Notes under the pieces: generated by a model
Told to the model about the DNA's origin: nothing
Seen by the model: the letters and a program-made list of their open reading frames with translations, nothing else
Databases searched by the model: none
Program-made: the position numbers and the translations under genes
Shown: positions 8,831 to 17,222 of the stretch, in pieces
How positions within the stretch are numbered: position 1 is the first letter of the stretch
How the letters are laid out: the number at the start of each line of letters is the position of its first letter
Origin: Flavobacteriaceae bacterium
GTDB lineage: Bacteria > Bacteroidota > Bacteroidia > Flavobacteriales > Flavobacteriaceae
Reading direction: 5' to 3'
NCBI GenBank assembly: GCA_947371275.1
Contig: CANBOV010000001.1
Span: forward strand, 1 to 64,000
DNA: 64,000 nt

Positions 8831-10741
8831 TTATGCTTTTGAAATGACTATTTTCGAATTATCGTTTTTTGCAATTAACTCTCTAAATTTTCTGAATTCT
8901 TCATATTTTGATTTGTCATAAAAGCCTTTTTTAATAACTAACTTACGCTTACACAAAATCTTAGTTGGACTTAAAACCGTAAATTCAATTTTATAGCTGC
9001 CATATTCGGTATTTTGTTCTAACCCTACTGGTTTTGCCTCAATTAAATATCCAGCGGGTAGATTTATTTCAATTTCATCTTCATTTGTATAGCCTCTTTC
9101 AATTTGAAAAGGAAATTGACGCGAACGGTATTTTTTGGGAACGTATGAATTTTGGTCAAAAGCATTTAGGGCAAACATAAATTTGTTATCTCCTAATTTT
9201 TGCGCATACGCCTCAGCTTCCATCTCTAAATCCTCGGTAAACTGAATGGTTTCTTTATTGTTATTAAAACTTAGCGATTTGATATCTAAATTATTGATAT
9301 TGCTAAATTCTTCTTTTAATTGCTTGATTTGTTTTTCTCTGCTCAACCGCTCTTTTTGAAATTCACTATCATATTCTAATCCATAGGAATTAATTTTTAT
9401 TTTCCCCAAGAAATCTCCACTTTCAGTAATTTGATAAGAACCCTTATACACTTTTAAATTATCAGATTCAGTAAAAGTCTTTGTCTTAACAATTTCTCCT
9501 CCTTCAGGCTTTACTAGTAAAACATTTCTATCATCCGTGAAATCGCCCTGAAATCCAAATGGTTGAATTTGACTTGTACATTCTAACCAAATTAACTCCT
9601 TATCATTTGGCAACGTTAAAATTACATGATCCCCTTGTATAGAGGCAATATCTTGTTGAATGTCTCTTGTGGCGCTTCCTGACCAAACAACTGTATAATA
9701 CGATTGAACTCCAACTGCTTTTAATAAAGAACGAGTGTAATTTGTCAACGCTTTGCAATCCCCGTATCCTAATTTATCGACGTCTTTGGCTAACATAGGT
9801 TTCCAACCGCCAATCCCTACTTGGATACTCACATATCTAGTTTTTTCTTGTACATAATTATAGATAATTTTTGCAATTTTCAACGGACTTTTTTCATCAC
9901 CTATCAATTGCTTAATTTTGTTTATCGTTTCTTGAGGTAGTTCTTCTGTATCTGCTAATAATGAGCTATAGTACCATTTCCCAAACTCTGACCAGTTTGT
10001 CGCTGACCCTTCTACATTTTCTAATGCAAAATTTTCTAATGCAAAATACACGATGGGAAACACCTCAGTAAAAATAGGACTTAGGTCCTCCCGCTTTTTT
10101 GCTATTAAATTATTTACAACATAACTAACTTCTGAACTTGTTTCATTTTTTTTAACGGGAAATGATTTTGAAAAATTAACTTCTTTAGTTCTAAGTTTTA
10201 ATTCAGGTTTATAACTTATTGTGAAGGAAGCATTTTCAACACTTATAAAATAACCCTCCATGGGCCTCCATGAAGGAATAAAGGCCGTATTTGAAGTTTC
10301 TATCTCCGTTTTAACACTCATTGTAAATGGATAAAAGACTGGGGTGTAGTCTAAATAAAGCATTCTACTTTCAGAATATAGTGTGCTTCCACTTATTGCC
10401 GACTGATCACTAAAATCTCTTTTTTTAAAAGTTTTTATTTCTTTTCCTGATGCATCGTATACAGTTGCTTCAAGTTTATTAATCTTGGTATTTTTATCAT
10501 AGTGCTTCACTAAGTCTAAATCTTCCAATCCTAATTCGTTTAAAATCGTAACCACTCTTACGGTGTTTAAAGTCATTGACTTTTGGGAATCAATAGTTAT
10601 ATCAGATTTAAATAATCGAATGATTGTATTTGAATTTTGCTTTAAACTATCCGGAATATTAGCAACAGCTAAATTGGGGTTTTGTCCAAAAAGAGTAATA
10701 GAATACAGGACAAAAAATAAAGGCAATAGGTTTAGTTTCAT
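8831..10741 (-). CDS. Exported DUF3857 and transglutaminase-like domain protein
   Basis: 636 aa with a signal peptide (ends LFGQ at about 20). DUF3857-like domain at about 45-215; transglutaminase-like core at about 285-395 with LGYGDCKALTNYTRSLL (Cys about 329) and IQGDHVILTLP (His about 372). The acid position appears as WLECTS, i.e. Glu rather than Asp. The C-terminal beta domain resembles DUF3858. It is the first gene of a likely three-gene unit with its degenerate paralogue and the MazG-like gene. A catalytic role in peptide cross-linking or cleavage is possible but unproven for this family. Confidence 0.82.
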   Translation of the reverse strand: MKLNLLPLFFVLYSITLFGQNPNLAVANIPDSLKQNSNTIIRLFKSDITIDSQKSMTLNTVRVVTILNELGLEDLDLVKHYDKNTKINKLEATVYDASGKEIKTFKKRDFSDQSAISGSTLYSESRMLYLDYTPVFYPFTMSVKTEIETSNTAFIPSWRPMEGYFISVENASFTISYKPELKLRTKEVNFSKSFPVKKNETSSEVSYVVNNLIAKKREDLSPIFTEVFPIVYFALENFALENVEGSATNWSEFGKWYYSSLLADTEELPQETINKIKQLIGDEKSPLKIAKIIYNYVQEKTRYVSIQVGIGGWKPMLAKDVDKLGYGDCKALTNYTRSLLKAVGVQSYYTVVWSGSATRDIQQDIASIQGDHVILTLPNDKELIWLECTSQIQPFGFQGDFTDDRNVLLVKPEGGEIVKTKTFTESDNLKVYKGSYQITESGDFLGKIKINSYGLEYDSEFQKERLSREKQIKQLKEEFSNINNLDIKSLSFNNNKETIQFTEDLEMEAEAYAQKLGDNKFMFALNAFDQNSYVPKKYRSRQFPFQIERGYTNEDEIEINLPAGYLIEAKPVGLEQNTEYGSYKIEFTVLSPTKILCKRKLVIKKGFYDKSKYEEFRKFRELIAKNDNSKIVISKA

Positions 10742-10790
10742 AATTACTAAATTTTACCAAATATATAAAATTAAGTAATAATTAATAATA

Positions 10791-11243
10791 CTATTCTTTA
10801 TTTTTTGTATCCATTAAGATAGTTACAGGACCGTCATTAATTAGAGCCACTTTCATATCGGCACCAAACTGTCCTGTTTGTACTTTCTTACCCAATTCAT
10901 ATTCCATTTGGCTTATAAATGCCTTATAGATCGGAATAGCATGTTCGGGTTTTGCGGCTTTGATGTAGGATGGACGGTTGCCTTTTTTTGTAGCAGCGTG
11001 CAATGTAAATTGACTTACGATTATCATTTCTCCCGCTACTTCTTTTATGGACAAATTCATCACTTCATTGTCGTCTCCAAATATTCTAAGGTTGGCTATT
11101 TTGGCCGAAAGCCAATTGATATCATCCATTGTATCGGCTTCTTCAATACCTACTAGGACTAATAAGCCTTTTTCAATATTGGCTACAATTTTAGCATCAA
11201 TAATTACAGAAGTAGAAGATACTCGTTGAATAACCGCTTTCAT
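10791..11243 (-). CDS. dtd: D-aminoacyl-tRNA deacylase
   Basis: Chirality proofreader that hydrolyses D-amino acids (and glycine mischarged on tRNA-Ala) from tRNA. The 150 aa length is typical of DTD1. MKAVIQRVSSTSV is the standard start, SQFTLHAATKKGNRPS near residue 78 is the active-site motif, and NDGPVTILMDT near 135 carries the Gly-Pro pair that excludes L-substrates. It lies 66 bp downstream of rsgA on the same strand and is probably co-transcribed with it. Confidence 0.96.
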   Translation of the reverse strand: MKAVIQRVSSTSVIIDAKIVANIEKGLLVLVGIEEADTMDDINWLSAKIANLRIFGDDNEVMNLSIKEVAGEMIIVSQFTLHAATKKGNRPSYIKAAKPEHAIPIYKAFISQMEYELGKKVQTGQFGADMKVALINDGPVTILMDTKNKE

Positions 11244-11309
11244 AATTTAAGTCTTAAAATTAAAAGTACAATATCGAAAGCCATTTAATTTATGACTATT
11301 GACATAAAA

Positions 11310-12287
11310 CTACTTTCTAGTTTGATCACTAGCAATGCGATCATCGTTGTAAATATCAGCACGGTAATGTTCGTCATCACCTTCCAGTATTTTGAGGTAA
11401 CTGTTGTAACGTGACCACGCAATTTTATCTTGCTCTAAGGCCGATTTTACGGCACAATTAGGTTCGTCTTTGTGTAGGCAATTATTAAACTTGCATTCGT
11501 CTTTTAATTTGAAAAATTCAGGGAAATAATCACTTACCTCTGAGGGTTCCATATCAACAATTCCAAAACCTTTTATTCCTGGAGTATCAATTATTTTGGC
11601 ATCAAATGTCAAGTCATACATTTCGGCAAATGTAGTAGTATGTTGCCCTTGTTTACTTTGTTCTGAAATGGTTTTGGTTTTTAAATTTAGGTTAGGCTCA
11701 AGTGCATTAACCAAAGTAGATTTCCCTACTCCAGAATGTCCAGAGAACATACTTACTTTACCTTCCATACAACTTTTTAATTGGTCAATGCCTTTGTGCT
11801 CTTTGGCTGAAACCCGCAAACATTTGTACCCTATTTCACTGTAGATGTACTGTAAATATAGTTGTTCGTCTATCATTGCTTCGTCAAAGGTATCGATCTT
11901 ATTAAAGACCAATACAGCCTCAATTCCATAGGCCTCTGCTGTTACCAAAAAACGATCGATAAAACTTGTGGTTGTTGGTGGGTTATTGATAGTGATTAAG
12001 AGAAATACCACATCAATATTTGAAGCAATGATATGCGTTTGCTTTGAGAGGTTGACCGACTTTCTAACTATATAATTCTTGCGGTCGTGAATATGGTGTA
12101 TTTGACCTATGACCTCATCTGTGGTGTTATCTAATTCAAAATCTACTACATCACCCACAGCAATGGGATTGGTACTTTTGATGCCTTTCATACGAAACTT
12201 CCCTTTGATACGGCATTCAAAAATCTTATGATCTTCGGTTTTGACCGTATAGGAACTTCCTGTAGATTTATAAACTAATCCTGTCAT
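11310..12287 (-). CDS. rsgA: Ribosome small subunit-dependent GTPase A
   Basis: Circularly permuted GTPase that helps late 30S subunit maturation. Order seen: an N-terminal OB-fold (1-70); NKID (G4) near 130; SGHSGVGKSTLVNAL (G1) near 182; TTTFAEMYDL (switch region); DTPGIKGFGI (G3) near 238; and a C-terminal zinc finger with the Cys/His pattern CKFNNCLHKDEPNC near 267-280. Length 325 aa is within the family range. The upstream neighbour is separated by a strong bidirectional terminator at 12321-12365; dtd follows. Confidence 0.96.
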   Translation of the reverse strand: MTGLVYKSTGSSYTVKTEDHKIFECRIKGKFRMKGIKSTNPIAVGDVVDFELDNTTDEVIGQIHHIHDRKNYIVRKSVNLSKQTHIIASNIDVVFLLITINNPPTTTSFIDRFLVTAEAYGIEAVLVFNKIDTFDEAMIDEQLYLQYIYSEIGYKCLRVSAKEHKGIDQLKSCMEGKVSMFSGHSGVGKSTLVNALEPNLNLKTKTISEQSKQGQHTTTFAEMYDLTFDAKIIDTPGIKGFGIVDMEPSEVSDYFPEFFKLKDECKFNNCLHKDEPNCAVKSALEQDKIAWSRYNSYLKILEGDDEHYRADIYNDDRIASDQTRK

Positions 12288-12320
12288 GGTGCAAAGATAC
12301 TATTTTAGATTTTAGGTTTA

Positions 12321-12365
12321 TAGGAATAAAAAAAGTTGCCATTACTGGCAACTTTTTTATTCCTA
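12321..12365. terminator. Long bidirectional terminator
   Basis: A near-perfect stem of about 19 bp: TAGGAATAAAAAA plus GTTGCC pairs with GGCAAC plus TTTTTTATTCCTA, with a 6-base loop and one bulged A. It isolates rsgA from the small exported-protein gene upstream. Confidence 0.9.
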
Positions 12366-12379
12366 ACGGTACTTATTTA

Positions 12380-12904
12380 TTAGTACTTGTAACCTACTCC
12401 AGTTTTAATGGCTTGAGATCCTCCAATTGCATTAGAATTAGCACCTACTGTGGTTTTGTCAGCAGTCAATAAAACAAAAGGACAACCTTGTTTAGCAGCA
12501 TCCATTTTTAATTTCTTTTGCGCTTTTTTATCCCCTGTATTCCCTGTTTGAAAGTTAATTAATCCTGTTTTACCACGAACTTCACCTACTTTTTTCAAAC
12601 CAGCAATATATCCTTTGTCTTCAAGAATAACTACTTTTTCCCAATCATCTTCTCCGTTGATTACGATTTTTTCAGTAATATCTTCTTGTCTTTTTGTTTT
12701 TCCGTAGATGATTTTCTCAACTGCATATTTACCAATGGTATTTTCTGCATCTTCACCATCATATTTAAATGTAATGGTATATTCATCAAGACGGATAACT
12801 TTACCTTCTACTGTTTCACCACTGTGTTTGTAGATTTTGTCTATTTGAGCATTTGCAACGGTTACTCCTGCTAAAAGAGTAAACAATAAAATAATTTTTT
12901 TCAT
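12380..12904 (-). CDS. Small exported protein of unknown function
   Basis: 174 aa from the ATG at 12904, chosen because it starts a clear signal peptide (MKKIILLFTLLAGVTVANAQ); the track's start at 12952 only adds a polar extension. After cleavage, residues 22-75 read as a small beta-rich module (YKHSGETVEGKVIRLDEYTI) of the kind seen in many short Bacteroidota exported proteins. The C-terminal half (INFQTGNTGDKKAQKKLKM...GCPFVLL) suggests a second small alpha/beta element. I do not recognise a named family. It is transcribed alone, ending at a terminator. Confidence 0.7.
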   Translation of the reverse strand: MKKIILLFTLLAGVTVANAQIDKIYKHSGETVEGKVIRLDEYTITFKYDGEDAENTIGKYAVEKIIYGKTKRQEDITEKIVINGEDDWEKVVILEDKGYIAGLKKVGEVRGKTGLINFQTGNTGDKKAQKKLKMDAAKQGCPFVLLTADKTTVGANSNAIGGSQAIKTGVGYKY

Positions 12905-13001
12905 TTTTTTTAAATTTTTTAAGCTATTAATTGATTTGTTATTTCGTTGCACAATGATACAAAAAATATTTAAAAGATTTTACTACGTCATTCGCCGTAT
13001 T

Positions 13002-14084
13002 CTATCCATTAATGATTTTTTCTTGATGGCTGATACTTTCTTGGTGAATTGCTTTAAATATTTTTAAAATAAACTCTTCACTCAACCCCTTTTCTTCTCC
13101 ATCTAAAATCATTTTACCTAAGATTTCGTTCCACCTTTTATTTTGTAAAACCGCTACGTTTTTTGCTTTTTTTAAAGCCCCTATTTGTTCTGCGACTTTC
13201 ATTCGATTTCCTAAAATCTCCAACAATTTGCCATCTGCAATATCAATACTTGCGCGAAGTTTTATCATTTCGGTATTGTAATCGTCCTCTTCGGTAGACA
13301 TTTTTTTAACCTTTAAGTCTGAAAATAACTTTTTTAATACCGTTGGAGTAATTTGTTGAGCAGCGTCACTCCATGCGTTTTCAGGATCATTATGAGTTTC
13401 AATAATCAATCCATCATAATTCAAATCTAATGCTTGTTGAGACACTTCTTGAATCATGTCTCTTCTTCCTGTGATGTGGGAAGGATCGCATATTAAAGGC
13501 AAATCAGGGAAACGACTTTGCAACTCAATGGCTAATTGCCACTCCGGAATATTTCTGTATTTAGTTTTTTCATAGGTAGAAAATCCTCTGTGAATAACCC
13601 CTAGTTTTTTTATTCCGGCGTTATATAAGCGTTCTACACCTCCTATCCAAAGAGCCAAATCAGGATTGACAGGATTTTTAACTAATACAATTTTATCAGT
13701 GCCTTTTAACGCATCGGCTATTTCTTGAACGGCAAAAGGGTTTACAGTTGTTCTCGCTCCAATCCACAAGACATCAATATCATGTTCTAAAGCCAATTTA
13801 ACATGTGTGGCATTTGCGACTTCTGTTGCCATTAACAATCCTGTTTCAGCTTTGGCTTTTTGCAGCCATTTTAAACCAATGGCTCCCACTCCTTCAAATC
13901 CACCAGGACGTGTTCTTGGCTTCCATATCCCTGCTCTGTATATACTTACATCAGATTTTTTTAATTCATGTGCTATTTTCAAAACTTGCTCTTCGGTTTC
14001 AGCACTGCAGGGACCTGCAATTACCAATGGATGGGTCAACTTAAAATCATCCAACCATTTTCTGTTTTCTAAAGTAATATTCAT
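13002..14084 (-). CDS. Bifunctional DAHP synthase / chorismate mutase (type II)
   Basis: First enzyme of the shikimate pathway fused to the first enzyme of the Phe/Tyr branch. Residues 1-255 are a DAHP synthase of the KDO8P-synthase-like subclass: GPCSAETEEQ near 24, GIWKPRTRPGGFEG near 53, IGARTTVNPFA near 107, HRGFSTYEKTKYRN near 165, CDPSHITGRRDM near 199. Residues 270-355 are an AroQ chorismate mutase helix bundle (IKLRASIDIADGKLLEILGNR). The fusion lets the mutase part serve as a possible feedback-sensing element. It is the last gene of the pheA-led operon, 4 bp after tyrA, so the leader attenuator at 16.9-17.1 kb should control it too. Confidence 0.95.
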   Translation of the reverse strand: MNITLENRKWLDDFKLTHPLVIAGPCSAETEEQVLKIAHELKKSDVSIYRAGIWKPRTRPGGFEGVGAIGLKWLQKAKAETGLLMATEVANATHVKLALEHDIDVLWIGARTTVNPFAVQEIADALKGTDKIVLVKNPVNPDLALWIGGVERLYNAGIKKLGVIHRGFSTYEKTKYRNIPEWQLAIELQSRFPDLPLICDPSHITGRRDMIQEVSQQALDLNYDGLIIETHNDPENAWSDAAQQITPTVLKKLFSDLKVKKMSTEEDDYNTEMIKLRASIDIADGKLLEILGNRMKVAEQIGALKKAKNVAVLQNKRWNEILGKMILDGEEKGLSEEFILKIFKAIHQESISHQEKIING

Positions 14085-14087
14085 AGC

Positions 14088-14939
14088 TTATGTTTTTCTG
14101 TTTAATATTTCTTTTATTCTATTGGTATTTTGCATTTCATTGAAGACTTCTTCGTAGTTTTCTTCTTCTAATAACTTTTTAAAATGTGTCAAATTGACAA
14201 TATATTCATCTAAACTATTAATAACATGTTTTTTATTTTGTTTAAAAATGGGAGTCCACATTGCAGGAGAACTTTTTGCTAAGCGTACGGTGCTTTCAAA
14301 TCCACTTCCGGCCATGTCAAAAATATCGCGTTCATCTTTTTCTATTTCAACTACTGTTTTCCCTAACATAAACGAGCTGATGTGGGACAGATGTGATACA
14401 TAAGCAATATGTTTGTCATGGGCTTTTGGGTCCATATACCGGATCCGCATTCCTAATTTTTTAAACAATTCCATACCTATTTCTTGCAAAGCAAAAGTTG
14501 TTTTTTCTACTTCGCATATTATATTTGTCTTCCCTTTGAACAATCCTTTAATTGCTGCTGATGGACCAGAAAACTCTGTTCCCGCTATTGGATGTGTTGC
14601 CAAAAAATTTCTTCTATACGGATGTTTTTCTACTGCTTCGCATATAGGTAATTTGGTTGACCCCACATCAATCACTAAGGTGTGCTCTCCAACCTTATCT
14701 AAAATATTTGGCAAAATTACTAAACTTACATCAACGGGTACTGCCACAATGACTAAATCAGCCTCAGAAATAATGTCAAAAGTGGCTTTTTTATCTATTA
14801 TTCCAAGCTCAATAGCTGTATCTAAATGAGTGTCATTAGCATCTATACCAATGACTAAACTACTTTCATAATGGGTTTTAATATCTAAAGCCATTGAGCC
14901 CCCTATCAATCCTATTCCTATTACATATACTTTTTTCAT
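14088..14939 (-). CDS. tyrA: Prephenate dehydrogenase
   Basis: NAD(P)-dependent oxidative decarboxylation of prephenate to 4-hydroxyphenylpyruvate, the tyrosine branch. VIGIGLIGGSMALDI is the Rossmann dinucleotide motif at residues 4-18; THPIAGTEFSGPSAA near 115 and HIAYVSHLSHISSFML near 177 carry the substrate-binding and catalytic histidines. Length 283 aa, with no fused chorismate mutase or ACT domain; the mutase is supplied by the neighbouring fusion gene. It is third in the operon, 9 bp after the aminotransferase and 3 bp before the DAHP synthase gene. Confidence 0.94.
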   Translation of the reverse strand: MKKVYVIGIGLIGGSMALDIKTHYESSLVIGIDANDTHLDTAIELGIIDKKATFDIISEADLVIVAVPVDVSLVILPNILDKVGEHTLVIDVGSTKLPICEAVEKHPYRRNFLATHPIAGTEFSGPSAAIKGLFKGKTNIICEVEKTTFALQEIGMELFKKLGMRIRYMDPKAHDKHIAYVSHLSHISSFMLGKTVVEIEKDERDIFDMAGSGFESTVRLAKSSPAMWTPIFKQNKKHVINSLDEYIVNLTHFKKLLEEENYEEVFNEMQNTNRIKEILNRKT

Positions 14940-14948
14940 CTTACTCCT

Positions 14949-16094
14949 TTAAAATCTTGAAATAGCCTCAATTATTTTTTCTTCTGTAACACATAATGAG
15001 AACCGAATATATCCTTCGCCATTACTACCAAATATAGTGCCTGGTGTGATGAATATATTTTTCTCGAACAATACTTTATTTATGAACGCCTCTGATGACG
15101 TATACTCGTTTGGGAGTTTGGCCCAAACAAACAAGCCAACACTATTATTATCAAAACTACAATTCAACTTCTCTGCTAGATTAAAAATCAATTTTCTTCT
15201 TTTTGCATAAATTTCATTCTGCTGTTCAAACCAATCTTTGCCTAGTTTTAATGCTTCTACAGCCCCCTTTTGAATTCCATATAACATACCACTGTCCATA
15301 TTACTTTTCACTTTTAAAACAGCTTCAATAAATTGAGATTTTCCCAACACCATTCCTACTCGCCAACCAGCCATATTAAATGTTTTGGAAAGAGAATTCA
15401 ATTCTAACGCCACTTCTTTAGCACCATTTACTTGTAGTATTGAAATGGGATGATTATTCAAAATAAAACTATACGGATTGTCATTAACAATTAAAATATT
15501 ATGCTTTTTACCGAAAGCTATTAACTTTTCAAACATTTGAATTGTTCCATTAACACCTGTTGGCATATGTGGGTAAGAAACCCACATCAACTTAACTTTG
15601 GTTAAATCATTTTGTTCCAATTGCTCAAAATTTGGCTTCCAATCATTTTGTTCATTTAAATCATAAAATACCGACTTGGCCTGAACTAATTCGGTTACAG
15701 CGGCATAAGTAGGATAACCCGGATTGGGAATCAAAACCTCATCACCTTCATTCAAAAATGCCAAGGAAATGTGCATAATACCTTCTTTTGACCCCATTAA
15801 TGGTAAAATTTCACAATTTGCATCTAGAATAACTCCAAAATGTTTTAGGTAAAAATTAGCCATTTCATTTCGCAACTCAGGCAATCCTTGATAGCTTTGA
15901 TATTCATGGGCTTTTGCTTCATGCATTGCTTCATTCATTACCTCTACAACGCTACTATGCGGTGTTAAATCGGGGCTTCCTATACCCATATTTATGACAG
16001 GTTTTCCTTCAGCGAGCATTTGACGTACTTCACGTAGCTTCCTAGAAAAGTAGTATTCCTGAACACTGTTTAATCTATTGGCAGTATTAATCAT
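14949..16094 (-). CDS. PLP-dependent aminotransferase (class I/II), probably aromatic
   Basis: 381 aa fold-type I aminotransferase. NMGIGSPDLTPH near residue 35 and NPGYPTYAAV near 122 are substrate/PLP-loop motifs; NDNPYSFI near 203 carries the PLP-ring contact; NSLSKTFNMAGWRVG near 232 has the Schiff-base lysine. It overlaps pheA by 4 bp (ATGA) and lies within the Phe/Tyr operon, so transamination of phenylpyruvate or 4-hydroxyphenylpyruvate (or of prephenate itself) is the natural reading. By similarity alone it could also be an LL-diaminopimelate or alanine aminotransferase-like enzyme; the specific substrate is inferred from context. Confidence 0.85.
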   Translation of the reverse strand: MINTANRLNSVQEYYFSRKLREVRQMLAEGKPVINMGIGSPDLTPHSSVVEVMNEAMHEAKAHEYQSYQGLPELRNEMANFYLKHFGVILDANCEILPLMGSKEGIMHISLAFLNEGDEVLIPNPGYPTYAAVTELVQAKSVFYDLNEQNDWKPNFEQLEQNDLTKVKLMWVSYPHMPTGVNGTIQMFEKLIAFGKKHNILIVNDNPYSFILNNHPISILQVNGAKEVALELNSLSKTFNMAGWRVGMVLGKSQFIEAVLKVKSNMDSGMLYGIQKGAVEALKLGKDWFEQQNEIYAKRRKLIFNLAEKLNCSFDNNSVGLFVWAKLPNEYTSSEAFINKVLFEKNIFITPGTIFGSNGEGYIRFSLCVTEEKIIEAISRF

Positions 16095-16918
16095 ATTTTT
16101 CTATTTTTATATTCCCCCAACACTTTGAATTGATTGGTCATTATTTTTAATATCTCAGTCGCTTTTTCATAACACTTGTACTTTTCAAACACCACATCCA
16201 CAAAAAATGAATATTGAAACGGCGTATCGATAATTGGCATTGACTGTATTTTGGTTAAATTCAATTTACAATTTGTCATTACATTTAGCACGGTAGCTAA
16301 ACTACCGGGCGTATCATCTAACTCAAATTTTATGGAGGCTTTATTAACCTCCTCCTCAGACAATTCATTTTTCATTTTACTGATGATAAAAAATCGAGTC
16401 ATATTATTATTAACCGTTTGAATTTCGGGAGCAATTATATCCAAATCATATAGTTTAGCGGCTACTCTACTTCCTATTGCTGCTATTCCCTTGATTTGTT
16501 TTTCATGAATTCTACGAGCTGTTTCTGCAGTATCATTATCTTCAACCAATTTAATTTGTGGATGTTTTTTAAAAAAATCCATACACTGCAACAAAGCCAT
16601 AGGATGGGAATGGACCTCAACTATATCTTCAATCTTTTGTCCAGTCAACGCCATTAAATTCTGTATTATATCCAAATAGTATTCCCCAATAATGTGCAAC
16701 TCGTTCTTATCAATCAAAGCATAATTAGGAATTATCGAACCTGCAATAGAATTCTCAATCGCCATCACTGCTAATTGTGACTGACTACTGAGCAAACTAT
16801 CAATCAAAGCTTCAAACGATAAACATTCATCTACAATAACGTTTTCCTTAAAATACTCCAGTGCCACTTGATGGTGGAACGAACCTTTAATTCCTTGTAT
16901 ACCAATTTTTTGCTTCAT
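16091..16918 (-). CDS. pheA: Prephenate dehydratase with ACT domain
   Basis: Converts prephenate to phenylpyruvate. GIQGIKGSFHHQVALEYF at 5-22 and the catalytic TRF triad in NNMTRFFIISK near 165 mark the dehydratase domain; residues about 190-270 are a C-terminal ACT domain (TPGSLATVLNVM) that normally binds Phe for feedback inhibition. I chose the ATG at 16918 (275 aa). The track's start at 16957 lies inside the terminator hairpin 16926-16954 and adds an unrelated N-terminus. The gene begins only 7 bases after the terminator's U-tract, so its expression must depend on read-through controlled by the Phe/Tyr-rich leader peptide upstream. Confidence 0.95.
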   Translation of the reverse strand: MKQKIGIQGIKGSFHHQVALEYFKENVIVDECLSFEALIDSLLSSQSQLAVMAIENSIAGSIIPNYALIDKNELHIIGEYYLDIIQNLMALTGQKIEDIVEVHSHPMALLQCMDFFKKHPQIKLVEDNDTAETARRIHEKQIKGIAAIGSRVAAKLYDLDIIAPEIQTVNNNMTRFFIISKMKNELSEEEVNKASIKFELDDTPGSLATVLNVMTNCKLNLTKIQSMPIIDTPFQYSFFVDVVFEKYKCYEKATEILKIMTNQFKVLGEYKNRKI

Positions 16919-16925
16919 AATAATC

Positions 16926-16954
16926 AAAAAAAAATCCCAACTCTCGTTGGGATT
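16926..16954 (-). terminator. Attenuator terminator before pheA
   Basis: On the minus strand AATCCCAAC, loop GAGA, GTTGGGATT, then a run of T: a textbook intrinsic terminator lying between the leader ORF (16977-17066) and the pheA start. Its 5' arm AATCCC can alternatively pair with GGGATT at 17002-17007 inside the leader ORF, which would prevent termination. Confidence 0.85.
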
Positions 16955-16976
16955 CATATATCGTATGTTTTCTTTT

Positions 16977-17066
16977 TTACTTTTTCACATAACACAATAC
17001 TAATCCCTTTCTCTGCATAAAGAAGAAATAAAAGAAATAATTGTAATAAGTGTTAAATAGTCTCAT
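16977..17066 (-). CDS. Phe/Tyr-rich leader peptide of the pheA operon
   Basis: 29-codon ORF missed by the ORF track. It starts at ATG 17066 and ends at TAA 16977. Residues 4-16 read FNTYYNYFFYFFF: ten of thirteen codons are Phe or Tyr. Immediately after the control codons, the codons AAG GGA TTA contain GGGATT, the same bases as the end of the terminator's 3' arm, so this segment can pair with the 5' arm. Ribosomes stalled on uncharged Phe- or Tyr-tRNA would leave GGGATT free and favour read-through into the pheA-aminotransferase-tyrA-DAHP synthase operon. Leader attenuation is established for proteobacterial pheA; its use here is inferred from sequence. Confidence 0.85.
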   Translation of the reverse strand: MRLFNTYYNYFFYFFFMQRKGLVLCYVKK

Positions 17067-17198
17067 TGATTTTTTTGTGTTTGGCTAATATAAAAAATAA
17101 AACTTTTGGTTTGACATAAAAATAAATAAATAATTACGCTAACGTTTTCGTAAAACAGCATAAAAACGGTATTTTTTCTTTATCGATTCATTAATTAT

Positions 17199-17206
17199 TA
17201 CATTTG
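17199..17206 (+). promoter_or_regulatory. -7 promoter element of gldA
   Basis: TACATTTG matches the Bacteroidota -7 consensus TAnnTTTG, 16 bp before the gldA ATG. A clear TTG at -33 is not visible. Confidence 0.5.
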
Positions 17207-17222
17207 TGACAAATTATCTCCC

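Noticed and set aside
16919-16957. Alternative pheA start at 16957
   Set aside because: The added residues are coded by the terminator hairpin and do not resemble prephenate dehydratase.
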